Assembly (NCBI RefSeq): GCF_964642095.1
Contig: NZ_OZ209244.1
Coordinates: forward strand, 372,001-436,000
Source of the DNA: Fretibacterium fastidiosum
Lineage (GTDB): Bacteria > Synergistota > Synergistia > Synergistales > Aminobacteriaceae
DNA length: 64,000 nucleotides
Reading direction: 5' to 3'
In this document: positions 51,101-60,217 of the stretch, in pieces
Layout of the letters: every line of letters starts with the position of its first letter
How positions within the stretch are numbered: the stretch's first letter is position 1
The notes under the pieces: model-generated
The model's input: only the letters and a program-made list of their open reading frames with translations
What the model was told of the DNA's origin: nothing
Databases searched by the model: none
Program-made: the position numbers and the translations under genes

Positions 51101-53115
51101 ATCTTCGCCACCATCGTCTGGGCGGGGGTCCGCTGACGCCGGCCGCCGAAGGGGGACAGCACGGAGTTGGCCCCCACGGAGGAGTCGAACCGCTCGCAGA
51201 GCCCGCGCCGGGAGCAGGCGTTGAGGTCCGTCGCCACGGCCCGCATCCCGCGGACGAAGCCGTCCGGCGCCTCCGGGGCGTAGGGCCGGGGGGAGGCACA
51301 GAGCACCTTCGCATGGCGCTCCGCGCCGTTGCTTTGGATGAAGCTGCGGGGCAGGTCCAGGATGCGCTTCCCGCGCCAGCGCATCGTCACCCGCCCATCC
51401 GCCGTGACCTGGGCCACCACGGCGGCCCGCACGTCCTCCGCCTCCGCCAGCTCCCGGACCCGCGCCGCGTCTTTCGCGTCCACCACGATGGCCATGCGCT
51501 CCTGGGACTCGCTGATGGCGATCTCCGTGCCGTCCAGGCCCGCATACTTCAGCGGAACGGCATCCAGGTCGATGTCCAGCCCGTCCGCCAGCTCCCCCAC
51601 GGCCACGGACACGCCGCCCGCGCCAAAGTCGTTGCAGCGCTTGATCATGCGCGTGAACTCCGGGTTTCGGAACAGCCGCTGCAACCTGCGCTCCTCCGGC
51701 GCGTTGCCCTTCTGCACCTCCGCGCCGCAGGTCTCGAGGGACCGGGCCGTGTGGGCCCTGGAGGACCCGGAGGCCCCGCCGCACCCGTCACGCCCCGTGC
51801 GGCCCCCCAGCAGAAAGACGACGTCCCCCGGCCGGGGCTCCTCGCGCCTCACGTTGGCTTCGGGGACCGCGGCGATCACCGCGCCGATCTCCATGCGCTT
51901 GGCCACGTAGCCCTCGTGGTAAATCTCGTCCACGATCCCCGCGGGGATGCCGATCTGGTTGCCGTAGGAGCTGTAGCCCGCCGCCGCCGCGGTGACGATC
52001 GTGCGCTGGGGCAGCTTGCCCGGCATCGTCCCGGCGACGGGGCGGCGGGGGTCCCCCGCGCCCGTCACGCGCATGGACTGGTACACGTACCCGCGGCCGG
52101 ACAACGGGTCGCGGATCGCGCCGCCCACGCAGGTGGCCGCCCCGCCAAAGGGCTCGATCTCCGTGGGGTGGTTGTGCGTCTCGTTCTTGAACAGCAGGAG
52201 CCACGGCTCGCCGTTCACCCGGATGCGGACCGTACAGGCGTTGACCTCCGCGGACTCCGACAGGTCCGTCAGCTTTCCCCGCCCCTTGAGCGCCCGCGCG
52301 CCGATCGTCGCCATGTCCATCAGCGTGACGGGCCGGTCGCTCCGCCCCGTCTCCTCCCGCAGCTTCAGGTAGCGGCCGTAGGCCTCCCGAACGCGCTCGT
52401 CCTCGAACTCGACGGAGTCCAGCGACGTCAGAAAGGTCGAGTGGCGGCAGTGGTCCGACCAGTAGGTATCCAGCACCTTGAGCTCCGTCAGCGTCGGGTC
52501 CCGGCCCTCCTCCCTGAAGTGCGCCGCGCAGCAGGCCAGGTCCGCCGCGCTCATGGCGAGGCCGTGGGACTCGATCAGGGCCCTCGCGGCCCCCTCGTCC
52601 ATCTCCCGAAATCCCGTCAGCACCGGCACGTCGGGGGGCGTCGGGTAGAGGGCCTCCAGGGCGTCGCACTCCGCCAGCTGCGCCTCGCGGCTCTCCACCG
52701 GGTTGATGAGGTGCCTCCTCACCGCCGCCAGGTCCGCGTCGCTCAGGACGCCCCAGAGCAGGTAGACACGGGCCGTGCGCACCGTGGGCCGCCTGCGCCC
52801 CAGCAGGAGCTCGATGCACTGCTCCGCCGCGTCGGCCCGCTGGTCGTACTGCCCCGGCAGGTACTCCACCGCCAGGACGTGAGGCGCCTCCGGCAGGGCC
52901 TCCAGCACGTCGTCCGTGCAGGGGTCCGCGAACACCGCGCCGACGCACGCGGAAAGCGCCTCCGCCTCCAGCCCCTCCACGTCGTAGCGGTTCAGGACGC
53001 GAACCCTCTCCAGCCCCGCGATGCCCAGGACGCCGCGGAACTCCGCGCAGAGCGCCTCCGCCTCCCGCGCAAACAGCGGCTTCTTCTCAACGTAAAGCCT
53101 GTGAACCCGACCCAT
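51094..53115 (-). CDS. purL: Phosphoribosylformylglycinamidine synthase, N-terminal segment up to the frameshift
   Basis: 673 residues covering the PurS-like N-terminal domain, linker and first synthase half (TYWSDHCRHSTFL, FKNETHNHPTEIEPFGGAAT). It converts FGAR + glutamine to FGAM with the C-terminal glutaminase. The frame ends in TGA at 51094-51096 immediately after QTMVAKIP, inside a conserved stretch that should continue LTGGQND. GGGAGG precedes the ATG. It is the one-piece large PurL type, not the split PurSLQ. Confidence 0.9.
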   Translation of the reverse strand: MGRVHRLYVEKKPLFAREAEALCAEFRGVLGIAGLERVRVLNRYDVEGLEAEALSACVGAVFADPCTDDVLEALPEAPHVLAVEYLPGQYDQRADAAEQCIELLLGRRRPTVRTARVYLLWGVLSDADLAAVRRHLINPVESREAQLAECDALEALYPTPPDVPVLTGFREMDEGAARALIESHGLAMSAADLACCAAHFREEGRDPTLTELKVLDTYWSDHCRHSTFLTSLDSVEFEDERVREAYGRYLKLREETGRSDRPVTLMDMATIGARALKGRGKLTDLSESAEVNACTVRIRVNGEPWLLLFKNETHNHPTEIEPFGGAATCVGGAIRDPLSGRGYVYQSMRVTGAGDPRRPVAGTMPGKLPQRTIVTAAAAGYSSYGNQIGIPAGIVDEIYHEGYVAKRMEIGAVIAAVPEANVRREEPRPGDVVFLLGGRTGRDGCGGASGSSRAHTARSLETCGAEVQKGNAPEERRLQRLFRNPEFTRMIKRCNDFGAGGVSVAVGELADGLDIDLDAVPLKYAGLDGTEIAISESQERMAIVVDAKDAARVRELAEAEDVRAAVVAQVTADGRVTMRWRGKRILDLPRSFIQSNGAERHAKVLCASPRPYAPEAPDGFVRGMRAVATDLNACSRRGLCERFDSSVGANSVLSPFGGRRQRTPAQTMVAKIP

Positions 53116-53166
53116 CCAGACCGCCTCCCGTCATGGGGCTGCCTCCGCCCCGCAGGGCCGCCCTCG

Positions 53167-54447
53167 TCAAAAGACCTTCTCGCGCTCCCCGTCCACGCCG
53201 CCGATGTCCCCGCGGAACCGCACGCCCTCGAAGCGAATTCGCTTCGCCGCCTCATAGGCCCGCGCGCGCGCCTCTCCGGGCGTCGGCGCCACGGCCGTCA
53301 CGTCCAGCACGCGACCCCCCGCCGTCAGCAGCCTGTCCCCCTCACGGCGCGTCCCCGCGTGGAACACCTCGACGCCCGGCAGGTCCTCCGCGCCTCCCAG
53401 GTCGATCTCGAACCCCGTCCTGCAGGAGCCGGGGTACTCCCGTGAGGCCAGCACGACGCAGCAGGAGGCGTCCTGAGAGAAGCGGACGTCCGCCTCGTCC
53501 AGGCGCTCCTCCCGCACGGCCACCATAATCTCCAGGAGGTCCGACCGCAGGAGGGGCAGCACGGCCTGGGCCTCCGGGTCCCCGAAGCGGCAGTTGTACT
53601 CGATCACCTGCGGCCCGTCCTCCGTTAGCATCAGCCCGAAGTAGAGGCAGCCCTTGAAGGGGCGCCCCTCCGCCCTCATGGCCTCCACCGTGGGGCGCAG
53701 GATGGTCCTCGTGCAGACCTCCATGAGCTCCGGCGTGAGGTGAGGGTTCGGCGCGACGACCCCCATGCCGCCCGTGTTGGGCCCTGCGTCGCCGTCGAAG
53801 GCCCGCTTGTGGTCCATGGAGGAGACCATGGGCACGATCGTGCGGCCGTCGGTGAAGGCCAGAAGGGTGACCTCCAGACCGCGGAGTCGCTCCTCGATCA
53901 GGACGCGGTCGCCGCTCCGTCCGAAGACGCGGTCCTTCATGATGGAGACGACGGCCGCGGCGGCCTCGTCGGCGTCCTCCGCGACCACCACGCCCTTGCC
54001 CCGCGCCAGGCCGTCCGCCTTCACCACCAGCGGGCGATTCGCCGCCGCGATGTAGGCCATGGCACGTTCCGCGTCCTCGAAGACCTCGAAGGGCGCTGTG
54101 GGAATGCCGTACTTCCTCATCAGCCCCTTGGCAAAGGCCTTGCTTCCCTCGATGGCCGCCGCAGCCGCGTTGGGGCCGAAGCAGGGAATTCCCCGCTCCT
54201 CGAGTCGGTCCACGGCCCCCATCACCAGCGGGTCGTCCGGCGCCACCACCGCAAAGTCGACGCCGCGCTCCACGGCGAACCCCACGATGGCCTCCAGGTC
54301 CTCCGACCCGATGGGGACGCACTCGGCGCAGCGCCCGATGCCCCCGTTCCCCGGCAGCACGTAGAGGCGCCCCGCCCTGGGGCTGCGCGCCAGGCGGCTC
54401 ACGATGGCGTGCTCGCGCCCGCCCCCACCGATCACCATGACGTCCAT
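53167..54447 (-). CDS. purD: Phosphoribosylamine-glycine ligase (GAR synthetase)
   Basis: 426 residues, full length. N-terminal GGGGREHAI, ATP-grasp segment VVKADGLARGKGVVVA, and the metal-binding YNCRFGDPEAQ. Joins phosphoribosylamine and glycine. GGAGG precedes the ATG. It lies between the AICARFT gene and purL in the same orientation. Confidence 0.95.
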   Translation of the reverse strand: MDVMVIGGGGREHAIVSRLARSPRAGRLYVLPGNGGIGRCAECVPIGSEDLEAIVGFAVERGVDFAVVAPDDPLVMGAVDRLEERGIPCFGPNAAAAAIEGSKAFAKGLMRKYGIPTAPFEVFEDAERAMAYIAAANRPLVVKADGLARGKGVVVAEDADEAAAAVVSIMKDRVFGRSGDRVLIEERLRGLEVTLLAFTDGRTIVPMVSSMDHKRAFDGDAGPNTGGMGVVAPNPHLTPELMEVCTRTILRPTVEAMRAEGRPFKGCLYFGLMLTEDGPQVIEYNCRFGDPEAQAVLPLLRSDLLEIMVAVREERLDEADVRFSQDASCCVVLASREYPGSCRTGFEIDLGGAEDLPGVEVFHAGTRREGDRLLTAGGRVLDVTAVAPTPGEARARAYEAAKRIRFEGVRFRGDIGGVDGEREKVF

Positions 54448-54504
54448 TCGTCCTCGACCTCCAAAGGATAATGCCTCACAACGGCCAGCCGAAAAGGAGC
54501 GCGT

Positions 54505-55692
54505 TTAATGGTGGAACAGCCGCCGGCCGGTCATCACCATGGCGATGCCGCAGCGGTCACAGGCCTGGACGACGAGGTCGTCCCGGATGGAGCCGCCGGG
54601 CTGGGCGATGTAGCTCACGCCACTTCGGCGGGCGCGCTCCACATTGTCCGGAAAGGGGAAGAAGGCGTCGCTGCCCAACGAGACGCCCTCGACGCCCTCC
54701 AGCCACTCCCGACGCTCGGCAGGCGTCAGGGGGTCCGGGCGGCGCGTGAAGCAGAGCCGCCAGTCCTCGTCCCGAAGGGGTTCGCCGGGCAGGAGCGACA
54801 GCGCCACGTACCGGTCCACGGCGTTGTCCCGAATCGGGCGGGGCAGGTCCTCCCTGAAGGGCAGGGCCAGCACCCTGGGGTGCGCGCGCAGCAGGCGCAC
54901 GTCCGCCTTGTCCCCCGCCAGGCGGGTACAGTGCAGGCGGGACTGCTGTCCCGCGCCCACACCCAGGGTCTGGCCGCCGGAGGCGAGGCACACGGAGTTC
55001 GACTGCGTGTACTTCAGCACGATGAGGGCCAGCGTCAGGTCCCGCCGCGCGGGCTCCGGGACGTCCTTCCGCTTCGTCACCGGCGCGTCGAAGAGGGCGG
55101 GGTCGATGACGGGGGCGACGTTTCGGCCCTGCTCGAAGGTGATGCCGAACACCTCCCGCCGCTCCACCTCCGGCGGCTCGTAGTCCGGGTCCACGCGCAC
55201 GACGGCGTAGCCGCCCTTCCGCTTCGCCCGCAGCAGGGCCAGAGCCTCGTCCGAATAGCCCGGCGCGATGATGCCGTCCGACACCTCGTGCCGGATCACG
55301 CGCGCCGTCGCGGCGTCGCAGGGGTCGCTCAGCGCGATCCAGTCCCCGAAGGAGGACAGGCGGTCCGTCCCCCGCGCCCGGGCGTAGGCGCAGGCCAGGG
55401 GGGAGTCGTTCACGTCCGGGGCGTCGACGAAGAACAGCCGTCGCTCGTCCTCGCTGAGGGAGAGGCCCAGCGCGGCCCCGGCGGGGCTCACGTGCTTGAA
55501 GGACGCCGCCGCAGGGAGCTTCAGCTCCCTTCTGAGCTCGCGGACCAGCTGCCAGCCGTTCAGCGCGTCCAGAAAGTTGATGTAGCCCGGCTGCCCGTTG
55601 AGCACCTCAACGGGCAGCCGTCCCTCCGGCACAAAGAGGCGCGCCGGCCTTTGATTGGGGTTGCAGCCGTACTTCAGCCCCAGCTCCTTCAA
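54505..55692 (-). CDS. purH: Stand-alone AICAR transformylase (PurH formyltransferase domain only)
   Basis: 395 residues corresponding to the AICARFT domain of PurH without the N-terminal IMP cyclohydrolase domain. Motifs: LKYGCNPNQRPA, ASFKHVSPAGAALG (catalytic KH), TQSNSVCLASGGQT, SDAFFPFPDNV and QPGGSIRDD. It formylates AICAR to FAICAR. The start is TTG, overlapping the upstream stop (TTGA) with GAGGAGG before it. The missing cyclohydrolase is supplied by the fused domain in the preceding gene. Confidence 0.9.
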   Translation of the reverse strand: MKELGLKYGCNPNQRPARLFVPEGRLPVEVLNGQPGYINFLDALNGWQLVRELRRELKLPAAASFKHVSPAGAALGLSLSEDERRLFFVDAPDVNDSPLACAYARARGTDRLSSFGDWIALSDPCDAATARVIRHEVSDGIIAPGYSDEALALLRAKRKGGYAVVRVDPDYEPPEVERREVFGITFEQGRNVAPVIDPALFDAPVTKRKDVPEPARRDLTLALIVLKYTQSNSVCLASGGQTLGVGAGQQSRLHCTRLAGDKADVRLLRAHPRVLALPFREDLPRPIRDNAVDRYVALSLLPGEPLRDEDWRLCFTRRPDPLTPAERREWLEGVEGVSLGSDAFFPFPDNVERARRSGVSYIAQPGGSIRDDLVVQACDRCGIAMVMTGRRLFHH

Positions 55693-57002
55693 CGCAACTT
55701 TGCCTCCTCGCCGTAGCGGTTGACGACCCTGTCCTCGTAGCGGCTCCCGTCGAGGGGGGTGTAGCGGACGTAGAGGGCCACGCGGTTCTCCTCGTCCAGG
55801 GCCTCCCAGAGCCCGTTGGTGAAGGCGTCGATGCTCGAAGGGACGTTCACCGTCAGGGGCTCGCCGGCGAAGGACGGCAACACGGCTCCGTCCCCTGCGT
55901 AGGTGTGGATGAGGTGCCCCATCCCGGGGATGGGCTCGTACTCGAAGAACTGGCGCTGGCAGCGGCGTCCGGCTCCGGACGCCTTCAGGATGCTGAGCCG
56001 GTAGCTGAAGCCCGACTCCGGCAGGGAGATCATGCCGCTGATCCTGGGCGTGAAGTGGGGCGCGTCCGGCTCGTACTCCATCGTGCGCAGAGCCTCCTCA
56101 AACCCCTTGCCCCCCTTCAGGGAAGTGCAGATCGTGTCCGTCTGGTCCCCGTTCGCCACCACGATGTGCCGCCCGCACATCCGCAGGGGCGCGTAGAGGA
56201 TCAATGACGGGTCCTTGACCCCGGACTGGTCCAGCAGGCGGATGACGACGTCGTCCTTCTCCCGTCTGAAGGCGCGGGCCCGGCTCCCCGCGCTTCGCCC
56301 CATGATGAAGTACGCCAGGACGGCGCGGCCGTTGGGCCCGCAGCCCAGAATGATGCCCCGGCCGGGATAGCGGTTCCCCCGCAGGCAGAAGTCGGAGGGC
56401 GAGGGCGCCAGGCTGTGGCAGAGGTCCTCCACGGCCTGGGGCAGGATGCGCCACTCCGCCTGCTCCATCACGCGGTGCTGCAGGAGCTCCGGGGAGTCGT
56501 CCGGCAGCACGTCGACGGCGCGCTGCATCAGGATCGTGCCCTTGTCCGGCTCGGCGGTCACGAGGTGTACCGTGGCCCCCGTCACCTTCAGGCCCGCCTC
56601 CAGGACGGCTTCGTGTACCCGAAGGCCGTAGAAGCCCTTCCCGCAGAAGGCCGGAAGCAGGGACGGGTGGACGTTCACGATCCGCCCTTCCCAGCGCGAG
56701 ACGAAGTCCGCGCTCAGGATCTGCAGGAAGCCGGCCAGGACGATGACGTCCGGCTTCGACTGGGTCAGAAGCTCCATCAGGCGCCGTTCAAAGGCCTCGC
56801 GGTTGGGAAACTCGCGATACTCGGCCACGTCGGTGCGGATGCCGGCCTCGTGCGCCCGCTCGATCGCCCGGACGCCCGCCCGGCTTGAGATCACCTGGAC
56901 CACCTTGCCGCTCCGAAGGACCCCGTTCACCTGGGCGTCCAGCAGGGCCTGAAGGTTCGTCCCACCACCAGAAACCAATATGGAAATACGTGCGTTCAGC
57001 AC
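55689..57002 (-). CDS. purN: GAR transformylase fused to an archaeal-type IMP cyclohydrolase (PurN-PurO)
   Basis: 437 residues. Residues 1 to about 200 are PurN: ILVSGGGTNLQALLDA, the catalytic Asn/His in IVNVHPSLLPAF, and GATVHLVTAEPDKG for the catalytic Asp. Residues ~215-437 match PurO-type IMP cyclohydrolase (RYPGRGIILGCGPNGRAVLA, YFIMGRSAGSRARAF). So one polypeptide would catalyse step 3 and the last ring closure. The GTG start overlaps purM by 7 bp. The domain assignment of the C-terminal half is from motif similarity. Confidence 0.85.
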   Translation of the reverse strand: MLNARISILVSGGGTNLQALLDAQVNGVLRSGKVVQVISSRAGVRAIERAHEAGIRTDVAEYREFPNREAFERRLMELLTQSKPDVIVLAGFLQILSADFVSRWEGRIVNVHPSLLPAFCGKGFYGLRVHEAVLEAGLKVTGATVHLVTAEPDKGTILMQRAVDVLPDDSPELLQHRVMEQAEWRILPQAVEDLCHSLAPSPSDFCLRGNRYPGRGIILGCGPNGRAVLAYFIMGRSAGSRARAFRREKDDVVIRLLDQSGVKDPSLILYAPLRMCGRHIVVANGDQTDTICTSLKGGKGFEEALRTMEYEPDAPHFTPRISGMISLPESGFSYRLSILKASGAGRRCQRQFFEYEPIPGMGHLIHTYAGDGAVLPSFAGEPLTVNVPSSIDAFTNGLWEALDEENRVALYVRYTPLDGSRYEDRVVNRYGEEAKLR

Positions 57003-58021
57003 AGCACAACCCCCTCCTCGTCCACGACGCTGCCGATCGGCCGCGCCTCAACGCCGTTCTCGCGCAGAACGCGAAGCGCCACCTCGGCGTCGTCCTCCGC
57101 GACCGTCGCGGTCATCCCCACGCCCATGTTGAAGACGTGGAACATCTGCTCCTCGTCAATGCCGCCCTCGCGCATCAAGAACCCGAAGATGGGCGGAACC
57201 CAAAGCTCTGCGCGCCGAATGCGCACCCCCATCCCCTCCGGGACGCTGCGCGGGATGTTCTCGTGAAACCCGCCGCCCGTGATGTGGGCGAGGGAGTGGA
57301 CGTCCACAGCCTCCAGAAGCGCCATTACAGGCTTCACGTAGATGCGCGTGGGCGTCAGGAGCGCCTCTCCGAGGGGGCACCCCAGCTCGTCGACGTGCCG
57401 TCGCAGGTCCCGCCGCTCCACGTCCAGAGCCCGGCGGACCAGCGAGAACCCGTTGGAGTGCAGGCCGGAAGACGGCAGGGCGATGAGGACGTCGCCGCTC
57501 CGGACGTTCCTCCGATCCAGCATCTTCGCCCGCTCCACAATCCCCACGGCAAAGCCCGCCAGGTCGTACTCCTCCGCCGGGTAGAAGCCCGGCATCTCCG
57601 CCGTCTCGCCGCCGATGAGGGCGCAGCCCGCCTGGACGCAGCCCTCCGCCACGCCGGAGACGATGGCCGCCACGCGCTCCGGCACGTTCCTGCCCACCGC
57701 CACGTAGTCCAGGAAGAACAGCGGGCGCGCCCCGCAGCAGAGCACGTCGTTGACGCACATGGCCACGCAGTCGATGCCCACCGTGTCGTGGCGGTCCATC
57801 AGGAAGGCCAGCTTCAGCTTCGTTCCCACGCCGTCCGTCCCGCTGACCAGGACCGGGTCCCGAAGCCCCCTGGGCAGCTCAAAGGCGCCGCCGAACCCGC
57901 CCAGGTCCGTCAGCACGCCCGGCACGCGGGTGCGCGCCACGGAGCTCGCCATGAGCCGCACCGCCTCGTATCCGGCCTCCACGTTCACGCCGCTCCTGGC
58001 GTAGGCCTCCCGGTGCGTCAC
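56996..58021 (-). CDS. purM: Phosphoribosylformylglycinamidine cyclo-ligase (AIR synthetase)
   Basis: 341 residues. Motifs: VSGTDGVGTKLKLA, GIDCVAMCVNDVLCCGARPL, LIGGETAEMPGFY, SGLHSNGFSLVR and HITGGGFHENIPR. It closes the imidazole ring of AIR. The GTG start overlaps the purE stop (GTGA). Second gene of the operon. Confidence 0.95.
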   Translation of the reverse strand: MTHREAYARSGVNVEAGYEAVRLMASSVARTRVPGVLTDLGGFGGAFELPRGLRDPVLVSGTDGVGTKLKLAFLMDRHDTVGIDCVAMCVNDVLCCGARPLFFLDYVAVGRNVPERVAAIVSGVAEGCVQAGCALIGGETAEMPGFYPAEEYDLAGFAVGIVERAKMLDRRNVRSGDVLIALPSSGLHSNGFSLVRRALDVERRDLRRHVDELGCPLGEALLTPTRIYVKPVMALLEAVDVHSLAHITGGGFHENIPRSVPEGMGVRIRRAELWVPPIFGFLMREGGIDEEQMFHVFNMGVGMTATVAEDDAEVALRVLRENGVEARPIGSVVDEEGVVLC

Positions 58022-58518
58022 CGCGCTTCCCCCGATCCTTCCTGCAGGGTCCGATCCTTGCGCTCGACGCCCTCGGCCATGCTCGCCGCCTCCTTATCGA
58101 GGGCAGCGGCAAGCCCCTCGTCGGCGACGGCCAGGATGCGCGCCGCAAGCCAGGCCGCGTTGGCCCCACCGTCGATGGCCACCGTCGCGACGGGCACGCC
58201 GGAGGGCATCTGCACGGTCGCCAACAGCGCGTCCAGCCCCCCCAGGTCGGCGGACCGCACCGGCACACCGATCACGGGGAGCCGCGTCTGCGCCGCGATG
58301 AAGCCCGCCAGGTGCGCCGCCTTCCCCGCGATGGCGATGACGGCGCCAAAGCCAGCCTCCCGCGCACCGCGAGAGAAGGCGGCCACGGCCTCAGGCGTCC
58401 GGTGCGCGGACATCACCCGGACGGCAAAGGGGACGGCAAGCTTCCTCAGGACCTCCGCCGCCCTCTCCGCGATGGGGAGATCACTGTCGCTCCCCATGAC
58501 AATGGCAATCCTCTTCAT
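58018..58518 (-). CDS. purE: N5-carboxyaminoimidazole ribonucleotide mutase
   Basis: 166 residues. GSDSDLP phosphate-binding motif near the N-terminus, SAHRTPE, AGKAAHLAGFIAAQT and LPVIGVPV. The start at 58518 has GGAGGAGAG upstream; the track-longest frame to 58569 overlaps the promoter. No PurK is in the window, so it may use the class II AIR carboxylase route or a purK elsewhere. First gene of the purine operon. Confidence 0.93.
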   Translation of the reverse strand: MKRIAIVMGSDSDLPIAERAAEVLRKLAVPFAVRVMSAHRTPEAVAAFSRGAREAGFGAVIAIAGKAAHLAGFIAAQTRLPVIGVPVRSADLGGLDALLATVQMPSGVPVATVAIDGGANAAWLAARILAVADEGLAAALDKEAASMAEGVERKDRTLQEGSGEAR

Positions 58519-58823
58519 CGTTTTCTCTCCTCCGCTCAGAAAGAATAAGGCCCACGACCTCACGCCCATTATAACCTGAAAGGCCGCCGCAAGACGAGAA
58601 AAGTTGAAGATGGGATGGAGAAGTCCCGCGCGGCAGGCGACCCGAGGAAGGCGACGCGCGGACGGCCCTTCATCCCTTCATGAACGAAAGGTGCGGACGC
58701 AGGCGTCCACGCCCTGCACGGCCACGACGGACGGCGCTCCTTGACAAATCGACGCGCGTGGCTGAAGATTGACCCGAACGTTCCGAGACGGCAGAACGGC
58801 CCTCGGAGGAGAAACGGAGGACG
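58519..58823. promoter_or_regulatory. Divergent spacer with purE -10 box
   Basis: On the minus strand TATAAT (58568-58573) is the likely -10 of the purine operon, giving a leader of about 45 nt, too short for a purine riboswitch. On the plus strand a TTGACA at 58741-58746 could belong to the DUF533 gene, but the -10 is weak. No gene seen. Confidence 0.45.
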
Positions 58824-59552
58824 ATGATGATGGCGATCAACTTTACGGAGCTCCTGGGCGCGATGACGCAGGGAGGGATGGCCCCCTCCGCGGGCAGCAG
58901 GGTGCAGCAGGCGGCCTCGTCCATGGGCGACGGGGTACAGGGCGCCCTCGGCAAATTGCTGAGCGGCGGCCAGGCGGCGGTCAACCGCGCGGGTCAGGCG
59001 GTGGGCGGCAAGGACAACCTGGCGGCGGCGGGGGTCGGAGCGCTCCTGGGCGCGCTGTCCTCGGAGCGGGGCACCGTCGCGGGCGGAATCGGAGGAGGCG
59101 TGCTGGGGCTCCTCGGCATGATGGCCTTCAAGGCCCTGAAGGGCGCCGGGCAGAATGGGCAGAACGAGCCGGTCGTCAGCGCGGCCCCCTCGGAGGACGA
59201 CGCAAAGCTCTTGCTCACCGCCATGCTGAACGCGGCCAAGGCGGACGGGCAGGTGGACCAGGAGGAGCTGAACCGCATCACGGCGCGCATCAAGGAGACG
59301 GGCGTCGGACCGGAAGGCCTCAGCTACGTCATCACCCAGCTGCAGACCCCCATGTCCACGGACGCCATCGTGCAGGCGGTGCGCGGACAGCCCGACATGG
59401 CCGCACAGGTCTACTCCGCCTCCCTGATGGCCATCGAGGTGGACACGGACGCGGAGCGCAGCTACCTGGACGGCCTTGCCAGGGCCATGGGCCTGTCTCC
59501 CCAGACCGCGCAAAACATCGAGCAGCTCATGGGCATGGCTCAAGCCCGCTAG
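58824..59552 (+). CDS. DUF533 (YebE/TerB-like) protein
   Basis: 242 residues. A Gly/Ala-rich N-terminal region (LLGAMTQGGMAPSAGS) contains one hydrophobic glycine-zipper-like segment (GGIGGGVLGLLGMMAFKALK, about residues 90-110). The C-terminal TerB-like helical domain has AMLNAAKADGQVDQEELNRI and VDTDAERSYLDGLARAMGL. CGGAGG precedes three tandem ATGs. Its TAG stop abuts repeat element D. Function unknown; probably membrane-associated. Confidence 0.85.
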   Translation: MMMAINFTELLGAMTQGGMAPSAGSRVQQAASSMGDGVQGALGKLLSGGQAAVNRAGQAVGGKDNLAAAGVGALLGALSSERGTVAGGIGGGVLGLLGMMAFKALKGAGQNGQNEPVVSAAPSEDDAKLLLTAMLNAAKADGQVDQEELNRITARIKETGVGPEGLSYVITQLQTPMSTDAIVQAVRGQPDMAAQVYSASLMAIEVDTDAERSYLDGLARAMGLSPQTAQNIEQLMGMAQAR

Positions 59553-59690
59553 AAAGAAAGGCCCCCCTGCAAGGGGGGCTGCCCCGAAGGGGCTGGGGGG
59601 TGTTGAGCCTGAGAAACAACCCCTCCGGTTCGCTAACGCGAACCACCTCCCCTTTCAGGGGAGGCAATCCGTATTAAACGCGAATTGGTG
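59553..59690. repeat. Inverted-ended hairpin element, copy D (left end missing)
   Basis: Nearly the same sequence as copy A from its AAAGAAAGGCCCCCC segment onward, ending in TTAAACGCGAATTGGT (59674-59689). The left inverted end is absent, so the interior begins directly after the TAG stop of the DUF533 gene. Confidence 0.75.
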
Positions 59691-59788
59691 TAAGAATTTT
59701 GCCTTGCACTGTGCCCTCCAACCTGGATAATGACTCAGGAAACGCTTAAATATCCCTTACCTGGAGCTATTCTTGACTTTCCATGTCA

Positions 59789-60217
59789 CTAAAATTTTAA
59801 CAGGCCATTTTCATCATATTGAAAATTCGGCCCCCATGCTACTTCCCAATAGTATCCATCCAAATCCGAAAAATACGCATGGTAGCCACCCCAAAACACT
59901 TCTTGTGGTTCTTTAACAACGGTGCCACCGGCTTTTCTTACCAGCTCAATAGTGCGATCCACATCTTCTTTATTTTCCACATTATATGCCAATGTAATTC
60001 CTGAAAATCCATTTCCTGTTGGCGGGTTGTCTTCATCAATATCCTTCGCCAGTAAATCTAAAGGGAAAAGTTCAAACTTTGTTCCCGGCGTATTAAAAAA
60101 ACATACGGATGGATTATCTTCTCTGCAATCTGTTTCAAACCCTAGCCCATCCCTGTAGAATTTTAACGCTCTTTCCATGTTTTTAACGCCTAAGCAAATA
60201 CACGTTATTTTATTCAT
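59789..60217 (-). CDS. VOC/glyoxalase family protein
   Basis: 142 residues, a single vicinal-oxygen-chelate domain (CLGVKNMERALKFYRDGLGF ... GGYHAYFSDLDGYYWEVAW) with the usual paired beta-alpha-beta3 units. Members include dioxygenases, glyoxalases and resistance proteins. AT-rich compared with the purine genes, suggesting recent transfer. GGAGG precedes the ATG. Function not inferable. Confidence 0.85.
   Translation of the reverse strand: MNKITCICLGVKNMERALKFYRDGLGFETDCREDNPSVCFFNTPGTKFELFPLDLLAKDIDEDNPPTGNGFSGITLAYNVENKEDVDRTIELVRKAGGTVVKEPQEVFWGGYHAYFSDLDGYYWEVAWGPNFQYDENGLLKF

Noticed and set aside
51090..51110. Programmed -1 frameshift in purL
   Set aside because: The ATCCCC context is not an X-XXY-YYZ heptamer and no strong downstream structure was recognised; a base loss is simpler.
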